From Epiperipatus broadwayi (taxonomy: Eukaryota; Onychophora; Udeonychophora; Euonychophora; Peripatidae): a DNA stretch of 64,000 nt. Positions 1 to 10,736 of this stretch are shown in pieces. The position numbers and the translations under genes were made by a program. The stretch covers positions 62,001-126,000 of the forward strand of contig JAQFVV010000158.1 of assembly GCA_028023455.1 (NCBI GenBank), written 5' to 3'. The notes beneath the pieces are model-generated. The model saw only the letters and a list, made by a program, of their open reading frames with translations, had not been told where the DNA came from and did not search any database. Position 1 is the stretch's first letter, and each line of letters opens with the position of its first letter.

Positions 1-553
1 TATACTCTTTTATTTTTAAGCTCTGCCTACATTTGGAATTCCTAAAAATATTACAAAAATCAAAATAGGCTAGTAATTAAATACCATGACAAAATAAAAT
101 GAGGGCTATCTTTGAATGAATCGGTTTAACTCTGTAACATAAACTATATTGCAATATATTTCGGATATATTCTGTTTGCTGTTACATTACAGACTGTGGA
201 TGTGTTATGGAAACTTGAATATGTTACTTTATAAACTAAATGACCTATGATTGTTTTATTTTTTGGTGAATGTAAGAAATATTGCTTATGAAGAAAGATA
301 GTTTGTTTAATCCTGCAGCATAAATATTATTGTCTTTTATTTCATTACCATGAATTATTTCAGGTTTTTAAGTTACAAATATATTTTATTTTATGGGCCT
401 GTACTTTTAGGCTCAATGTTTTTTTCAGATAATTGTTATTAAAAATAACTTTTACTAAAAAAAAAAACGAAATTCAAATATAGTCGTTTATTATATAAAG
501 TTCCCAGCTATTACTTCTGGTTTACTATTTTAACGTTAATACATGCAATCCAA

Positions 554-587
<34 letters not shown>

Positions 588-609
588 AATAATATTATTA
601 TTCGATGTC
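1..609. other. AT-rich sequence, no gene seen
   Basis: No coding frame or repeat I recognise. A (TA)n(TG)n microsatellite lies at 557-587. It is presumably part of an upstream intron of the receptor gene or intergenic. Confidence 0.4.
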
Positions 610-658
610 TGTATTTTTAAAGCAATATACGTAATTATATAACTGAATATTTGTAAAT

Positions 659-1879
659 CATCATCATTATCAACCATTATCAATCCACTGCAGGATGAAG
701 GTCTCTCCAAATTTAATCCATCTTCTCCGATCTTTAGATTCTCTTCTCCACATCACCCCTGCACACTTTCTTATTTCATCCATCCATCTCACATGTCGTC
801 TCTTTCAGGGTCTTTTACAATCTCTTGGAATCCAGTTTAAAATTTCAATTGTCCATCTATTATCATCTCTTCTAGCAATATGTCCAGCCCAACTCCACTT
901 CAATCTTTTAATTTTTTCAATGAGGTCAGTAACACCTGTTTGTTCTCTTACCCATACATTGCGTTTTCGAACTCTTCTTGTTATTCCCAACATACATCTC
1001 TCCATACTTTTTTGAGTGGTCTGAAGTCTCTGTATTGCTCTTCTATTGAGTGTCCAAGTCTCAGATCCATAAGTAAGAACTGGTAAAACACATTTGTTAA
1101 AAACCTTCTTTTTCAAACACATAGGCATATTTCCTTTTAGTATCAAGTTATTTCTACCAAAAGCACTCCAACCAAGTTTAATTCTATGATTAATTTCCTC
1201 CATTATGTTTCCATCTGTATTAATAATCTGACCAAGGTATTTGTAACTGTTAACTTCTTCTAATTCATCATAATCAATCTTTATTTTCATATTTTGAGCA
1301 AATCGATTAAACATTACTTTAGTCTTTTTAACATTTATCTTTAGTCCTACTTTCATCTGATAACTCCTGCAACATTTCCTGCAGCTCTGAAGCATTATTT
1401 GCAAAAACAACTACATCATCTGCAAAATCTAAATGACTTAAATAATCTCCATTTACTTTCACTCCTTTAGTTTCCCATTTTAAACCACAAAATACTTCTT
1501 GCAGCACTGCTGTAAAAAGTTTTGGAGATATGGAGTCACCTTGTCTTACACCTTTCTCAATGTTGACTTTCCCAGTATCATTATGTAATCTAATTGTTGC
1601 TGTTGCATTTTTATAAATATTCTTTAAAATATGACAATATCCTGGATCTATACCTTGATGATCCAATGCTTTAATCACTGAAGAAATGTTTATAGAATCA
1701 AATGCCTTTTCATAATCTACAAATCCAAAACATAATGACATCTCATATTCATTTGTCCTTTCTATAACTTCTCTCAACACCTGAATATGATCTACTGTAC
1801 TAAAACCACTTTTAAATCCATCTTGTTCTTTTGGTTGGTGGAAATCCAATGTTCTCTGTAGACGAGTGTATAATTAATT
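659..1879 (-). mobile_element. 5'-truncated RTE-type LINE inserted in the left Penelope arm
   Basis: The same family as the long copy at 4808-8025, in minus orientation. The 3' end is at 659 with the (GAT)n-like tail, and it is truncated near 1879 in the reverse transcriptase. It is flanked by the 9-bp direct repeat TTTGTAAAT (650-658 and 1880-1888), which also restores the Penelope arm when the LINE is removed. The insertion is therefore younger than the inverted pair. Confidence 0.82.
805..1849 (-). pseudogene. Broken reverse transcriptase of the truncated RTE copy
   Basis: Two overlapping minus-strand frames cover the gene. The first (1849 down to about 1350) has SGFSTVDHIQVL, YEKAFDSI, GVRQGDSISPKLF and LDFADDVVVFA, the catalytic ADD of the RT. 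The second (about 1370 down to 805) has the C-terminal part with the ETWTLNRRA and LKWSWAGHIARRDDNRWT segments typical of the RTE group. A small deletion near 1350-1365 causes the frame break compared with the long copy. Confidence 0.8.
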
Positions 1880-1974
1880 TTTGTAAATACGGTAACTAAA
1901 TAATTAAAAATTTTATCCACTTAGGAGCACTTTCGATTATCTCAGTAATCTGTGTCAACTAAAGCTTTGAAATG

Positions 1975-2409
1975 CTAACTTTTCCAGAATTCCGTGATCT
2001 TAACGTTTGCTGCTTGCCTGTTAATTAAGTCATGTTTATATTTGTATATTAGCATAGCTGCCTTTATTTTTCTTTTATTGTTATTTTTTTTAATTTGCAA
2101 TATTTTTACACTGTTAAAATTGAAGTCAAAACCATAAATACCCAATTTATTATGGTCGTAAAAAACAGATGCTGAAATATTATTATCCATTGTGCAATTT
2201 TGTTTCGATTTCTGAACTCGTTTTAATAATAGTAAGTGTTCTTTAATTCTTTTTTCCAATGTACATCTAGATTCACCTATATATCCACTGCCACACCTAC
2301 ATATCCATTTATAAATAGCACAATTTTTATTTATAAGTGAGGTTTTATCTTTGGAGTTATTTATTAATTTGTTTAATGTAGGAGGTGTGTAAAATTCAAT
2401 ATCACATAT
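1975..2409 (-). pseudogene. GIY-YIG endonuclease domain of a Penelope-like element, left arm
   Basis: The minus-strand reading gives about 145 residues ending in ITEFWKS. It contains IYKWICRCGSGYIGESRCTL followed by EKRIKEH, the C-x-IYK-x-C-x-CG-x-x-YIGE...R...EH pattern of the GIY-YIG endonuclease that follows reverse transcriptase in Penelope-like elements. No reverse transcriptase is present, so this is a 5'-truncated copy. The start codon reported by a simple reading lies beyond the arm and is not meaningful. Confidence 0.72.
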
Positions 2410-2429
2410 TAAGGAAAATGTATAAAGGA

Positions 2430-2864
2430 ATATGTGATATTGCATTTTACACACCTCCTACATTAAACAAATTAATAAATAACTCCAAAGATAAAACCTC
2501 ACTTATAAATAAAAATTGTGTCATTTATAAATGGATATGTAGGTGTGGCAGTGGATATATAGGTGAATCTAGATGCACGTTGGAAAAAAGAACTAAAGAA
2601 CACTTACTATTATTAAAACGAGTTCAGAAATTGAAACAAAATTGCATAGTGGATAATAATATTTCAGCATCTGTTTTTTACAACCATAATAAATTGTGTA
2701 TTTATGGTTTTGACTTCAATTTTAACAGTGTAAAAATATTGCATATTGAAAAAAATAACAATAAAAGAAAAATAAAGGAAGCTATGCTAATATACAAATA
2801 TAAACATAACTTAATTAACAGGCAAGCAGCAAATGTTAAGATCACGGAATTGTGGGAAAGTTAG
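2430..2864 (+). pseudogene. GIY-YIG endonuclease domain of a Penelope-like element, right arm
   Basis: The near-identical plus-strand counterpart of the left arm, with the same GYIGESRCTL core and the end ITELWES. The few differences are mostly substitutions and the frame is open throughout. The downstream noncoding tail (2865-2978) is also shared with the left arm. Confidence 0.72.
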
Positions 2865-3160
2865 CATTTCAAAGCTTTAGTTGGCACAGATTACTGAGAT
2901 AATCGAAAGCGCTCCTAAGTGGATAAAATTTTTAATTATTTAGTTATTGTATTTACAAATATTCAGTTATATAATTACATATATATATATGTGTGTATTT
3001 TTATAACTTGATATATATATATATATATAAACAATAGCAACTTTCACCATACAGTAATGCCATCTAGTGCAAGTCATAATAATGGCTGCTAGAAGATTCA
3101 TGCAGCAAAATTTTTATTTAGTGCCTACTCATCCAATATTCTCAGACTAGTTTATAGCTT

Positions 3161-3167
3161 TCATCAG
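3161..3167 (-). ncRNA. Decayed hammerhead-like core in the left arm
   Basis: The reverse complement reads CTGATGA followed by AAGCTATAAACTAGTC. Compared with the right arm, part of stem II and the G of GAAA are gone, so this half is not expected to be active. Confidence 0.35.
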
Positions 3168-3206
3168 TGGGGCACCTTGAATCTGAGAGCAATGCATCTC
3201 CAAGGC

Positions 3207-3248
3207 TCCTCACTGATGAAAGCTGTAAGCTAGAAACTAGTCTGGGGA
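3207..3248 (+). ncRNA. Candidate minimal hammerhead ribozyme (type I)
   Basis: In order: stem I 5' strand TCCTCA (3207-3212), core CTGATGA (3213-3219), a 13-nt stem-II hairpin (3220-3232, AGC/GCT around a 5-nt loop), core GAAA (3233-3236), a 2-bp stem III (AC/GT) with a 2-nt loop, the cleavage triplet GTC ending at 3242, and stem I 3' strand TGGGGA (3243-3248; six pairs with one G-T). All invariant core bases are present. The terminal stem-II pair is A opposite A here. Very short stem III is known in hammerheads of retroelements. Cleavage is not shown. Confidence 0.5.
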
Positions 3249-3529
3249 TATTAGATGAGTAAGCATTAAATATGGATTTTTTATGCATGAATCTTCTAGC
3301 ATTCATTGACTATTCTAGCTAGCATTAGGTGGCATTATTATATAGAGAATGTTGCTACTGTTTTGACACATCATGTATGCATAAGAAATGGTGATCATGT
3401 GATATTTTAGTGGTGTTATATATATATGTGTGTTTACCATATATAATAAACAAATAATGGCACTGTAAATATATGAAGTAAATTGAAGTGATATCATATC
3501 TCCAAAACTCTACCTATATTTATCATCAG

Positions 3530-3720
3530 TAACCATGTGATGAAAAAATCAAATTAATCCCCACAGGACATGTTTTTTTAGCCACTTACCCTTTACAACT
3601 ATCTGTAGAGATGATTAAATCTTCACATCGATATAGCAACTTTAATCTTATTCAAATACCATTAATATTATCTATTTGGTACTAATATTTGAATATTCAA
3701 TTTCATAGTTTTATTTTAAC
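3530..3720 (+). repeat. Old interspersed repeat, copy 1
   Basis: It contains AATCCCCACAGGACATGTTT and further similarity over about 150 bp to the reverse complement of 11624-11760. It is diverged and not coding; the family is unknown to me. Confidence 0.5.
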
Positions 3721-4795
3721 ACACTTATTTCACCTTGCTTGTTAACACGTAAAGCAGAGCTGCATAACACTTTATTTTCGAAATAATTCTTGCACAGTCA
3801 AATCATTATCTAAACATATAGTAAAACAATATGTACAGCATTATAATCTCAATTTATTTTTTATATTTTCAGAGTTTAATTTGTTTATTATATATTTAAT
3901 TATTGATTTGATCATCCGAGATTATGTTGAATAAACGTTTTGCAAATTTGGCTTGTGCATTAATGAGCTCAATAAATAGGCTTATTAAAAATAAGATCAC
4001 TAAATTAAATGTTCTATATGGTTTGCTGTAGTTGTACAGTAGCAGAGTCATGGAGCTTAAAGTCCATCTTCCTAAGTTTGAACCTTTTATAAACTGAGCA
4101 ATAGAGCCATTCAATTACTTATTTTCATTTTACTAAATTAATTATTCAAACTTTAACATCAAGTAGATCATTCAGATCACTGCCCCCTTTGCAAGACATA
4201 AATTTTGTAACACTCCGTTCTCCTAAGTATAATAGTTTTCCATGTTCAATTTGTTTAATATTTTTGCCATAAATAATAACTAATGATACTGTAATGAATG
4301 ATGCCTACCCTATAATTCATACAATGCACACAAGATATAACATGATGTCAAGGCCATGCATCGGAATAAGGCATCAACATAAACTCAATATCAATAACAA
4401 GAAAAAAAATTTTAAAGTTATTAAATTTAAATGAGTGAAATTAAACCAAAATCGATTATATTTCCTGATTTCTCCCTATCCAAAGCTCTAATACCCTGCT
4501 AATTGGTACTACAAAGTTGAAAGGCTGAACCTAAACTTCACCTTTATGTGCCACTTTTGAGAAGAAAAAAACACATTCAAAAAAGAAATACCACTGCCAA
4601 CAAAACCAAAAAGAAACCCAAATCAGCATGTCAATAAATTTTCAATAATCATGTACAGAGATTACAAAAATAATAATAATTTCACACAAAGTAAGTTTCT
4701 CTTTTCTCAAATAGAACAATATGTTAAAAGCAAACAATAACAAACAAATATGTGTGTATATATATATTGAAACAGAAACTATGTTTCACGTATGT
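3721..4795. other. AT-rich sequence without recognisable gene
   Basis: No supported frame. A weak tRNA-like arrangement near 4030-4090 is too degraded to call. (TA)n occurs near 4755. The right edge is the target-site duplication of the RTE LINE. Confidence 0.4.
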
Positions 4796-7700
4796 ATTCT
4801 AAGATTTGGTTGCAGAAAGGAGTTTGCTATTAACTGAAAGGAGACCCTTTGATTCCTCTTGGAGGCCTTAAAGGAACCGAGCAGGGCAAATTCCTAATGT
4901 CCATTCCATACATTCTTGTCATTGCAGCTGTTATTACTATGTGATTATTCATATAGTATATGAACATGGATGGGCTGCTCCCCAACATGCATTAGCCAGC
5001 GTGGTGAGTTTATTGGCTTTTTACCTCCAACTTTAAGAATATTTTTTCAATATATACAAGCATGACAGACAAAAATAAATCATGGCCCTTATTCCCAGGA
5101 GGCTGTAAAGTCACCAACCAAGGCAGCAGTTGGTGGCCAAAGGCGGAGAGTGCTAAGAATCCCCTGATTGCAGACTCAGGCTGCCATTTGATGACAACTT
5201 TTTATTTAGGTACTTACAACTGCAGATCACTTTCAAGTGAAGGAAGATTGCAAGAGTTAGAAGAAGAACTGTCTTATATTAAATGGGACATTATTGGACT
5301 TTGTGAAGTTAGAAGAAAAGGTGAAGAAACAATTGATTTAAAAAGTGGACATATACTCTACTATAAAGGCACAAATATTGGAAATACAAGTGGAGTAGGA
5401 TTCATTATAAATAAAAAATGGAAGAATAACATTGTGGAGATTGATGGTGTATCAGACAGAGTGGCAAGATTAGTTTTACAACTTAATAGCAGATACCAAA
5501 TGCAGATAATTCAGGTTTATGCCCCAACAAGTTCTCATAGTGATGAAGTTATAGAAGATTTTTATATGGATGTACAAAAGGCTTTTGATCAGAGTAAACA
5601 ACATTTTAAAATTGTTATGGGAGACTTTAATGCTAGAATTGGTAAACAAATGAAAGATGAAAATGCTGTAGGTAATTTTGGTTATGGTAATAGAAATGAG
5701 AGAGGACATAGACTTGTGGAGTTTGCAGAAAAAGAAAAACTTTATATTATGAATTCTTTTTTTGAGAAAAATGTTAAAAGGAAATGGACATGGAAGCATC
5801 CAAATGAAGGTACAGCAGAATTGGATTATATTTTGACTAACCGAAAATACATATTTCAAGATTGTAATGTTCTTAATAAATTTAACACAGGAAGTGATCA
5901 TCGATTAGTAAGATGTAAGATACTACTTGTTAATGCAAAACTAGAGAGACAAAAATTATTAAGAAAAACAATATTTACAGTTGATATTCCTAATCTTCAG
6001 AAACATTCTAATGAATTTAAATTAGAACTTACAAATCGGTTTCAAGTATTAGTAGATTTTGAACATGATTCAGATTTGAATGACATTAATAGGAAAATAA
6101 GCGATACACTTTTAAAAACTGCAACAAAGATAGCTGGTAGAAAAAAGCAGCAATTGACCAATAAAATTTCTACTGAGACTAGAGAATTTATGAAGAAAAG
6201 AAGGAATATGAGGATATACAACAATGATGCATTAAAAAAGATTGAATATCTCGAATTTTGTAAAATGGTGCGGAAAAGAGTTGAAAATGATATAAGAAAG
6301 TATAATTGTGAACTAGCAAGGAAAGCTGTAGAAGAGAATAAAATTCTAAAGAGTGTAAAACAACATTTTGGTATTGGTAGGAAATTTATATCTGCAATAA
6401 GAAAAAAAGATGGCATTATTACTAAAAAGAGAGATGACATCATAAAATGTGTAGAAGACTTCTATCAAGAATTATATAGTAATAAAGAACAAGTGCCTCC
6501 TATACATATTATATCTTCTGAATTGCTCAGAATTTTGAATGAGGAAGTGAGACATGCAATTAAATTTATGAAGAAAAGGAAGGCTCCAGGTAATGATGGA
6601 ATTGTAATTGATATATTAAAAGAAGCAGGTGAAGAAATAGAAATTTTTTTAGCAAAGTTATATACCAAATGTCTAAATGATAAAGATGTACCAGATGATT
6701 GGAAGAATGCAGTATTAATATTAATATTTAAAAAAGGTGATAAAGAAGACATTAGAAATTACAGACCTATCAGTCTTTTATCAGTTTTATACAAAATCTT
6801 TACTAAGATAATTACAACTCATCTACAGAAAACACTGGATTTCCACCAACCAAGAGAACAAGCTGGATTTAAAAGTGGTTTTAGTACAGTAGATCATATC
6901 CAGGTATTGAGAGAAATTATAGAAAGGACAAATGAATATGAGTTGCCATTATGTTTAGGATTTGTAGACTATGAAAAGGCATTTGATTCTATAAACATTT
7001 CTTCAGTGATTAAAGCATTGGATCATCAAGGTGTAGATCCAGGATATTGTCATATTTTGAAGAATATTTATAAAAATGCAACAGCAACAATTAGATTACA
7101 TAATGATAGTAGGAAAATCAACATTGAAAAGGGTGTAAGACAGGGTGACTCCATATCTCCAAAACTTTTTACAGCAGTGCTGCAAGAAGTATTTTGTGGA
7201 TTAAAATGGGAAGCTAAAGGAGTGAAAGTAAATGGAGATTATTTAAGTCATTTAGATTTTGCAGATGATGTAGTTGTTTTTGCAAATAATGCTTTAGAGC
7301 TGCAGGAAATGTTGCAGGAATTATCAGATGAAAGTAGAAAAGTAGAACTAAAGAAGACTAAAGTAATGTTTAATGGATTTGTTCAAAATATGAAAATAAA
7401 GATTGATTATGATGAGTTAGAAGAAGTTAACAGTTACAAATACCGTGGTCATATTATTAATACAGATGGAAATATAATGGATGAAATTAATCATAGAATT
7501 AAACTTGGTTGGAGTGCTTTTGGTAGAAATAACTTGATACTAAAAGGAAATATGCCTATGTGTTTGAAAAGGAAGGTTTTTAATAAATGTATTTTGCCAG
7601 TTCTTACTTATGGATCTGAGACTTGGACACTTAATAGAAGAGCAAATACAGAGACTTCAGACCACTCAAAGAAGTATAGAGAGATGCATGTTGGGAATAA

Positions 7701-8037
7701 CAAGAAGGGATCGAAAACGCAATGTATGAGAGAGCAAACAGGTGTTACTGACCTCATTGAAAAAATTAAAAGACTGAAGTGGAGTTGGGCTGGACATATT
7801 GTTAGAAGAGATGATAACAGATGGACAATTGGAATTTTAAACTGGATTCCAAGAGATTGTAAAAGACCCAGAAAGAGACCACGTGAGATGGGTGGATGAA
7901 ATAAGAAAGTATGCAGGGGTGATGTGGAGAAGAGAAGTTAAAGATAGGAAAAGATGGTTTGAACTTGGAGAGATCTTCATCCTGTAGTGGATTGATAATG
8001 GTTGATGGTGATGATGATGATGATGATTCTAAGATTT
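4796..8037 (+). mobile_element. Near full-length RTE-type LINE with target-site duplications
   Basis: Identical 12-bp direct repeats ATTCTAAGATTT at 4796-4807 and 8026-8037 flank a 3.2-kb element (4808-8025). It has a 5' leader of about 250 bp, one long frame with endonuclease and reverse transcriptase, and a 3' end in tandem GAT repeats instead of poly(A). The size, single long frame and short tandem tail are typical of RTE-group non-LTR retrotransposons. Confidence 0.9.
5062..7899 (+). CDS. RTE-type LINE polyprotein (apurinic-like endonuclease and reverse transcriptase)
   Basis: A frame of 945 residues. The endonuclease has TYNCRSL, GLCEVRR, YAPTS, GDFNARIG (about residue 187), TWKHPNEG-type and GSDHRLV (about residue 278) motifs. 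The reverse transcriptase has APGNDGI, NYRPISLLSVLYKI, QAGFKSGFSTVDH, YEKAFDS, GVRQGDSISPKLF and FADDVVVFA (about residue 733). The C-terminus has the LKWSWAGHI segment. Compared with the other copies there is a short in-frame deletion after the RT core (near 7340), a pair of compensating frameshifts (about 7640-7730), and a 2-bp loss near 7885 that gives an early stop. The start is the first ATG of the frame; the true start could be later, near the endonuclease domain. The element is probably inactive or close to it. Confidence 0.88.
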   Translation: MTDKNKSWPLFPGGCKVTNQGSSWWPKAESAKNPLIADSGCHLMTTFYLGTYNCRSLSSEGRLQELEEELSYIKWDIIGLCEVRRKGEETIDLKSGHILYYKGTNIGNTSGVGFIINKKWKNNIVEIDGVSDRVARLVLQLNSRYQMQIIQVYAPTSSHSDEVIEDFYMDVQKAFDQSKQHFKIVMGDFNARIGKQMKDENAVGNFGYGNRNERGHRLVEFAEKEKLYIMNSFFEKNVKRKWTWKHPNEGTAELDYILTNRKYIFQDCNVLNKFNTGSDHRLVRCKILLVNAKLERQKLLRKTIFTVDIPNLQKHSNEFKLELTNRFQVLVDFEHDSDLNDINRKISDTLLKTATKIAGRKKQQLTNKISTETREFMKKRRNMRIYNNDALKKIEYLEFCKMVRKRVENDIRKYNCELARKAVEENKILKSVKQHFGIGRKFISAIRKKDGIITKKRDDIIKCVEDFYQELYSNKEQVPPIHIISSELLRILNEEVRHAIKFMKKRKAPGNDGIVIDILKEAGEEIEIFLAKLYTKCLNDKDVPDDWKNAVLILIFKKGDKEDIRNYRPISLLSVLYKIFTKIITTHLQKTLDFHQPREQAGFKSGFSTVDHIQVLREIIERTNEYELPLCLGFVDYEKAFDSINISSVIKALDHQGVDPGYCHILKNIYKNATATIRLHNDSRKINIEKGVRQGDSISPKLFTAVLQEVFCGLKWEAKGVKVNGDYLSHLDFADDVVVFANNALELQEMLQELSDESRKVELKKTKVMFNGFVQNMKIKIDYDELEEVNSYKYRGHIINTDGNIMDEINHRIKLGWSAFGRNNLILKGNMPMCLKRKVFNKCILPVLTYGSETWTLNRRANTETSDHSKKYREMHVGNNKKGSKTQCMREQTGVTDLIEKIKRLKWSWAGHIVRRDDNRWTIGILNWIPRDCKRPRKRPREMGG

Positions 8038-8929
8038 ATTTTACCCTTCCACCTAAAGAAAGGCAGATGTATATGAAAGAAGTTGATCCTATTTTTTTAA
8101 AAAAAAAAAAAATAAAGCAAAAAGTTTAAATTTAAAAGAAAATCATTATTTTTTTTAATTGAAAGAAAAAAAAAGATAAAACTTCATTATTGATTTTTAT
8201 AATTTTAAATTATGATATAAATACTTCTATTTAAAGCTGGCATTTATTAAAATATTACATTTTTAATTTTTGAAACGATGTTGTCATACAAAGTATAATA
8301 GATGTTGTCGTACAAAGTATAATAATCACTTGAGGCAAACTTATCAAATTGAAAAACATGGCTTAATCCATATAATTCCTTATCTGTCCTGCTAAAAGTA
8401 GTGGTCCAATCGTCAAGAAGAGAAAAGCACTTGGGCTTAAATGAAAGCTATGTAACAAATCAGATACAGTGGGAATGCTGCTGAATCAATCCAGAGAATA
8501 GATCAGGATATAAATAGTGGAGTTTGGAGTTCACAAGAGAGTTAAAAAAAGGTAGAGTTAAAAAGATTACAGAGTTTTGTCTCAGTGCTACTTGGCTGTT
8601 TAGTTGCCAACTGATTTTAGTGCAGAGTCACCTCTGGAATATAAGATTTACAGCCACACTGCTGATGTTAAAAAAGAAAGTATTAATAAAGAAATCATAA
8701 GGATGTTAGGCTAATCCATAATAGCTTCCTCTCTCTGTCCATTGCCATGAATCTCCAAGCCTGCCTGGAAAGAAAATAATGTCATTCAGCTTAAAGAAAC
8801 TGACCTCCTTTTGAAATGCAGTAGTAACCTGAAGTGGATGATCACACCGGATAAAAAAATGAAGGTAACAATTTTATGAAATATTAAATACTTATATGTG
8901 TTTATAAAAAAAGGAAACAAAACGTCTTT
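8038..8929. other. AT-rich sequence, no gene seen
   Basis: Starts with poly-A and poly-T tracts. The stretch 8380-8780 is less AT-rich but has stops in all frames and no exon-like splice pairs that I could support. Confidence 0.4.
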
Positions 8930-9575
8930 CTTAAAATAAATCATGAATAATTATAGCTATGTGAAAATACATTTTATTGGTGATAAATCATAAATATATG
9001 TGTCTTAAATGTCTATAATCAAAAGATGTTTTTAACAAAGTAAATCATAAATGATTATCTTTTTATGGGCATATACATTTGAATTAAAATAAAAACGAAT
9101 ACTTATAACTAAATAAAATATGTCTATATTGGAAGTATAACTGTTTATACACCATATACATCTATACCTGAATAAATATTAAAGACTTGCATATAATATA
9201 CCTCTCTGTCTGAATGAATTATAACTGTTTATATTGCTGAGATATGAAATATGTTTATATCTGAAAGAATTAGAAATGCTGAGATACTATATATGTACAG
9301 CTATAACTAAATAAATTATAAATGCTCTTAAATAAAATATGTCTATATCTGAATGAAGTATATCTGTTTATACACAAATACCTCTATACCTGAATAAATT
9401 GCAAACACTCACATATAAAATATGCTTATATCTGGATGAAATTATAAATGCTGGTATACCAAATCTGTTTATATGTGGATTAATTACATATGCTGAGATA
9501 TAATATACATCTAGGCCTGAAGGAATTGTAAATGCTTCTAAGTAAAATATATCTACCTGGATTAGAATAATATTT
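8930..9575. repeat. Degenerate minisatellite, unit about 44 bp
   Basis: About nine or ten diverged units share a core like CTGAATGAATTATAAATGCT followed by an ATATGTCTAT-like stretch. Cores begin near 9168, 9211, 9259, 9306, 9350, 9388, 9432, 9473, 9514 and 9555, a spacing of 38-48 bp. The part before 9168 is weaker. Confidence 0.65.
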
Positions 9576-10115
9576 ATATGAGAATCGCAACACAAGGATT
9601 AATGGACACCATGGATAAATATATCATCAATAATGAATAAGTGATCCATCTAACCTAGGAGTATATATGCACATACAGGAAAATGAGATCCCAAAGATGA
9701 ACTGTGTCAAACATGAACTAGTAACAAACTTTTGTTGAATTATTATCCAAATATTGATACAACCAAAATAACCGTGGAGGACTGATGATTCAAACATTGT
9801 TATGGAAATAAATATTGTTAAATAAATTTATTGTTATATAAAACCAATCCAGTTGTTCATGTTACATCACTTGTCATTCATTGCACTTGTTCATGAGAAT
9901 TTCATGCCCTCTGAGCTATGTCTGGCATAACTAGACCTAGGTAAGTCAGGTTGTAGTGAGATGGAACTCTAGTGGTGCCGTTTGGGAAACCAAACAGAAA
10001 TTTCTAGGTGTTTCCAGTCTCTATGGTGCTACATCCTCTGATGAACAGGAAATATTGTTGTAGGTGGGTTGACATCTGTATTGGTGAAAGCCAATCGATG
10101 GTTCCTTCCTACAAT
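9576..10115. other. Unassigned sequence
   Basis: No frame or repeat recognised. The part from 9840 to 10115 is less AT-rich than its surroundings and may be an old transposon remnant. Confidence 0.3.
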
Positions 10116-10266
10116 ATGCTCATCAGGAAATTGTTATTGAGGTAATAAAGGGGTTGTACGGTGGTCTGGTTACAATATATATATATATATGCTGCTCATC
10201 AGGAAATTGTTACAACTGAGGTAATAAAGGGGGTGTACGGTGGTCCAGTTACAATATATATATGCC
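10116..10266. repeat. Two-unit tandem duplication, about 75 bp per unit
   Basis: The segment from TGCTCATCAGGAAATTGTTA to GGTTACAATATATATA occurs at about 10116-10190 and again at 10191-10266 with a few substitutions, and both units end in a (TA)n run. A local duplication through the dinucleotide run is likely. Confidence 0.75.
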
Positions 10267-10736
10267 TCAACATACACACAAGCATTCCAGAAATTAATTT
10301 GATAGAACTGTTTTAAAGTACAAAAATCAAATAATAATTTATAGAAAAAAAAAATTATAGCAATAAGACATAATGATAATAAAAAAAAATTATACCATCC
10401 GGCTTCCTTCTGGTTTCTTTCCATTAGCCATCTCTGGACTTAATAACTTTTAAGTGCCAATAAACCATGACAACAAGGTGGTGAAGGCTTCTCTTCTTTA
10501 CAGAAAAATGTAGATATTAAGGGGTCCATCATCATCAGCTAGCATCTGTGGCTACATGACAGCAGTGTAGAAGTCTGGCTTATGCACTAACATTGGGAGT
10601 TTACTTCATTAGCATTTTAATGATAAAATTTAGGCATTTTTATATTTCTCAGCTTTCTGTAGAAATCTTTATAGTGATGACAGCAGCCAACCAAGAGTCG
10701 ATCATGCAATTCTGGACAGACTATAATTTGAAGCTA

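Larger units (their letters stand above)
610..3003. mobile_element. Inverted (head-to-head) pair of 5'-truncated Penelope-like elements
   Basis: Two arms of about 550 bp face away from each other around a spacer of about 20 bp at 2410-2429. The left arm runs 1880-2409, with its outer end displaced to 631-658 by a LINE; the right arm is 2430-2978. Each arm encodes the same GIY-YIG-type C-terminal domain. The 10-bp direct repeat TGTATTTTTA at 610-619 and 2994-3003 may be the target-site duplication of the whole pair. Penelope-like elements are known for truncated, inverted and tandem insertions. Confidence 0.7.
3029..3364. repeat. Imperfect palindromic repeat with hammerhead-ribozyme-like motifs
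   Basis: The left end (AAACAATAGCAAC) matches the reverse complement of the right end, and the similarity continues for about 150 bp per arm. It includes the shared segments around GCTAGAAGATTCATGCA and ACTAGTCTGGGGATATTA. Related copies lie at 50760-50950, 54590-54775 and 62467-62673. The inner part of each arm carries CTGATGA; the right arm has a complete hammerhead core (see 3207-3248). Confidence 0.72.

Noticed and set aside
8380-8780. Possible upstream receptor exon in less AT-rich sequence
   Set aside because: Stops in all frames and no acceptor/donor pair giving an MRH-like peptide.
10030-10210. CTGATGA/CTGATGAG words (both strands) as hammerhead ribozymes
   Set aside because: No GAAA and cleavage triplet at suitable distance and no pairing stems.
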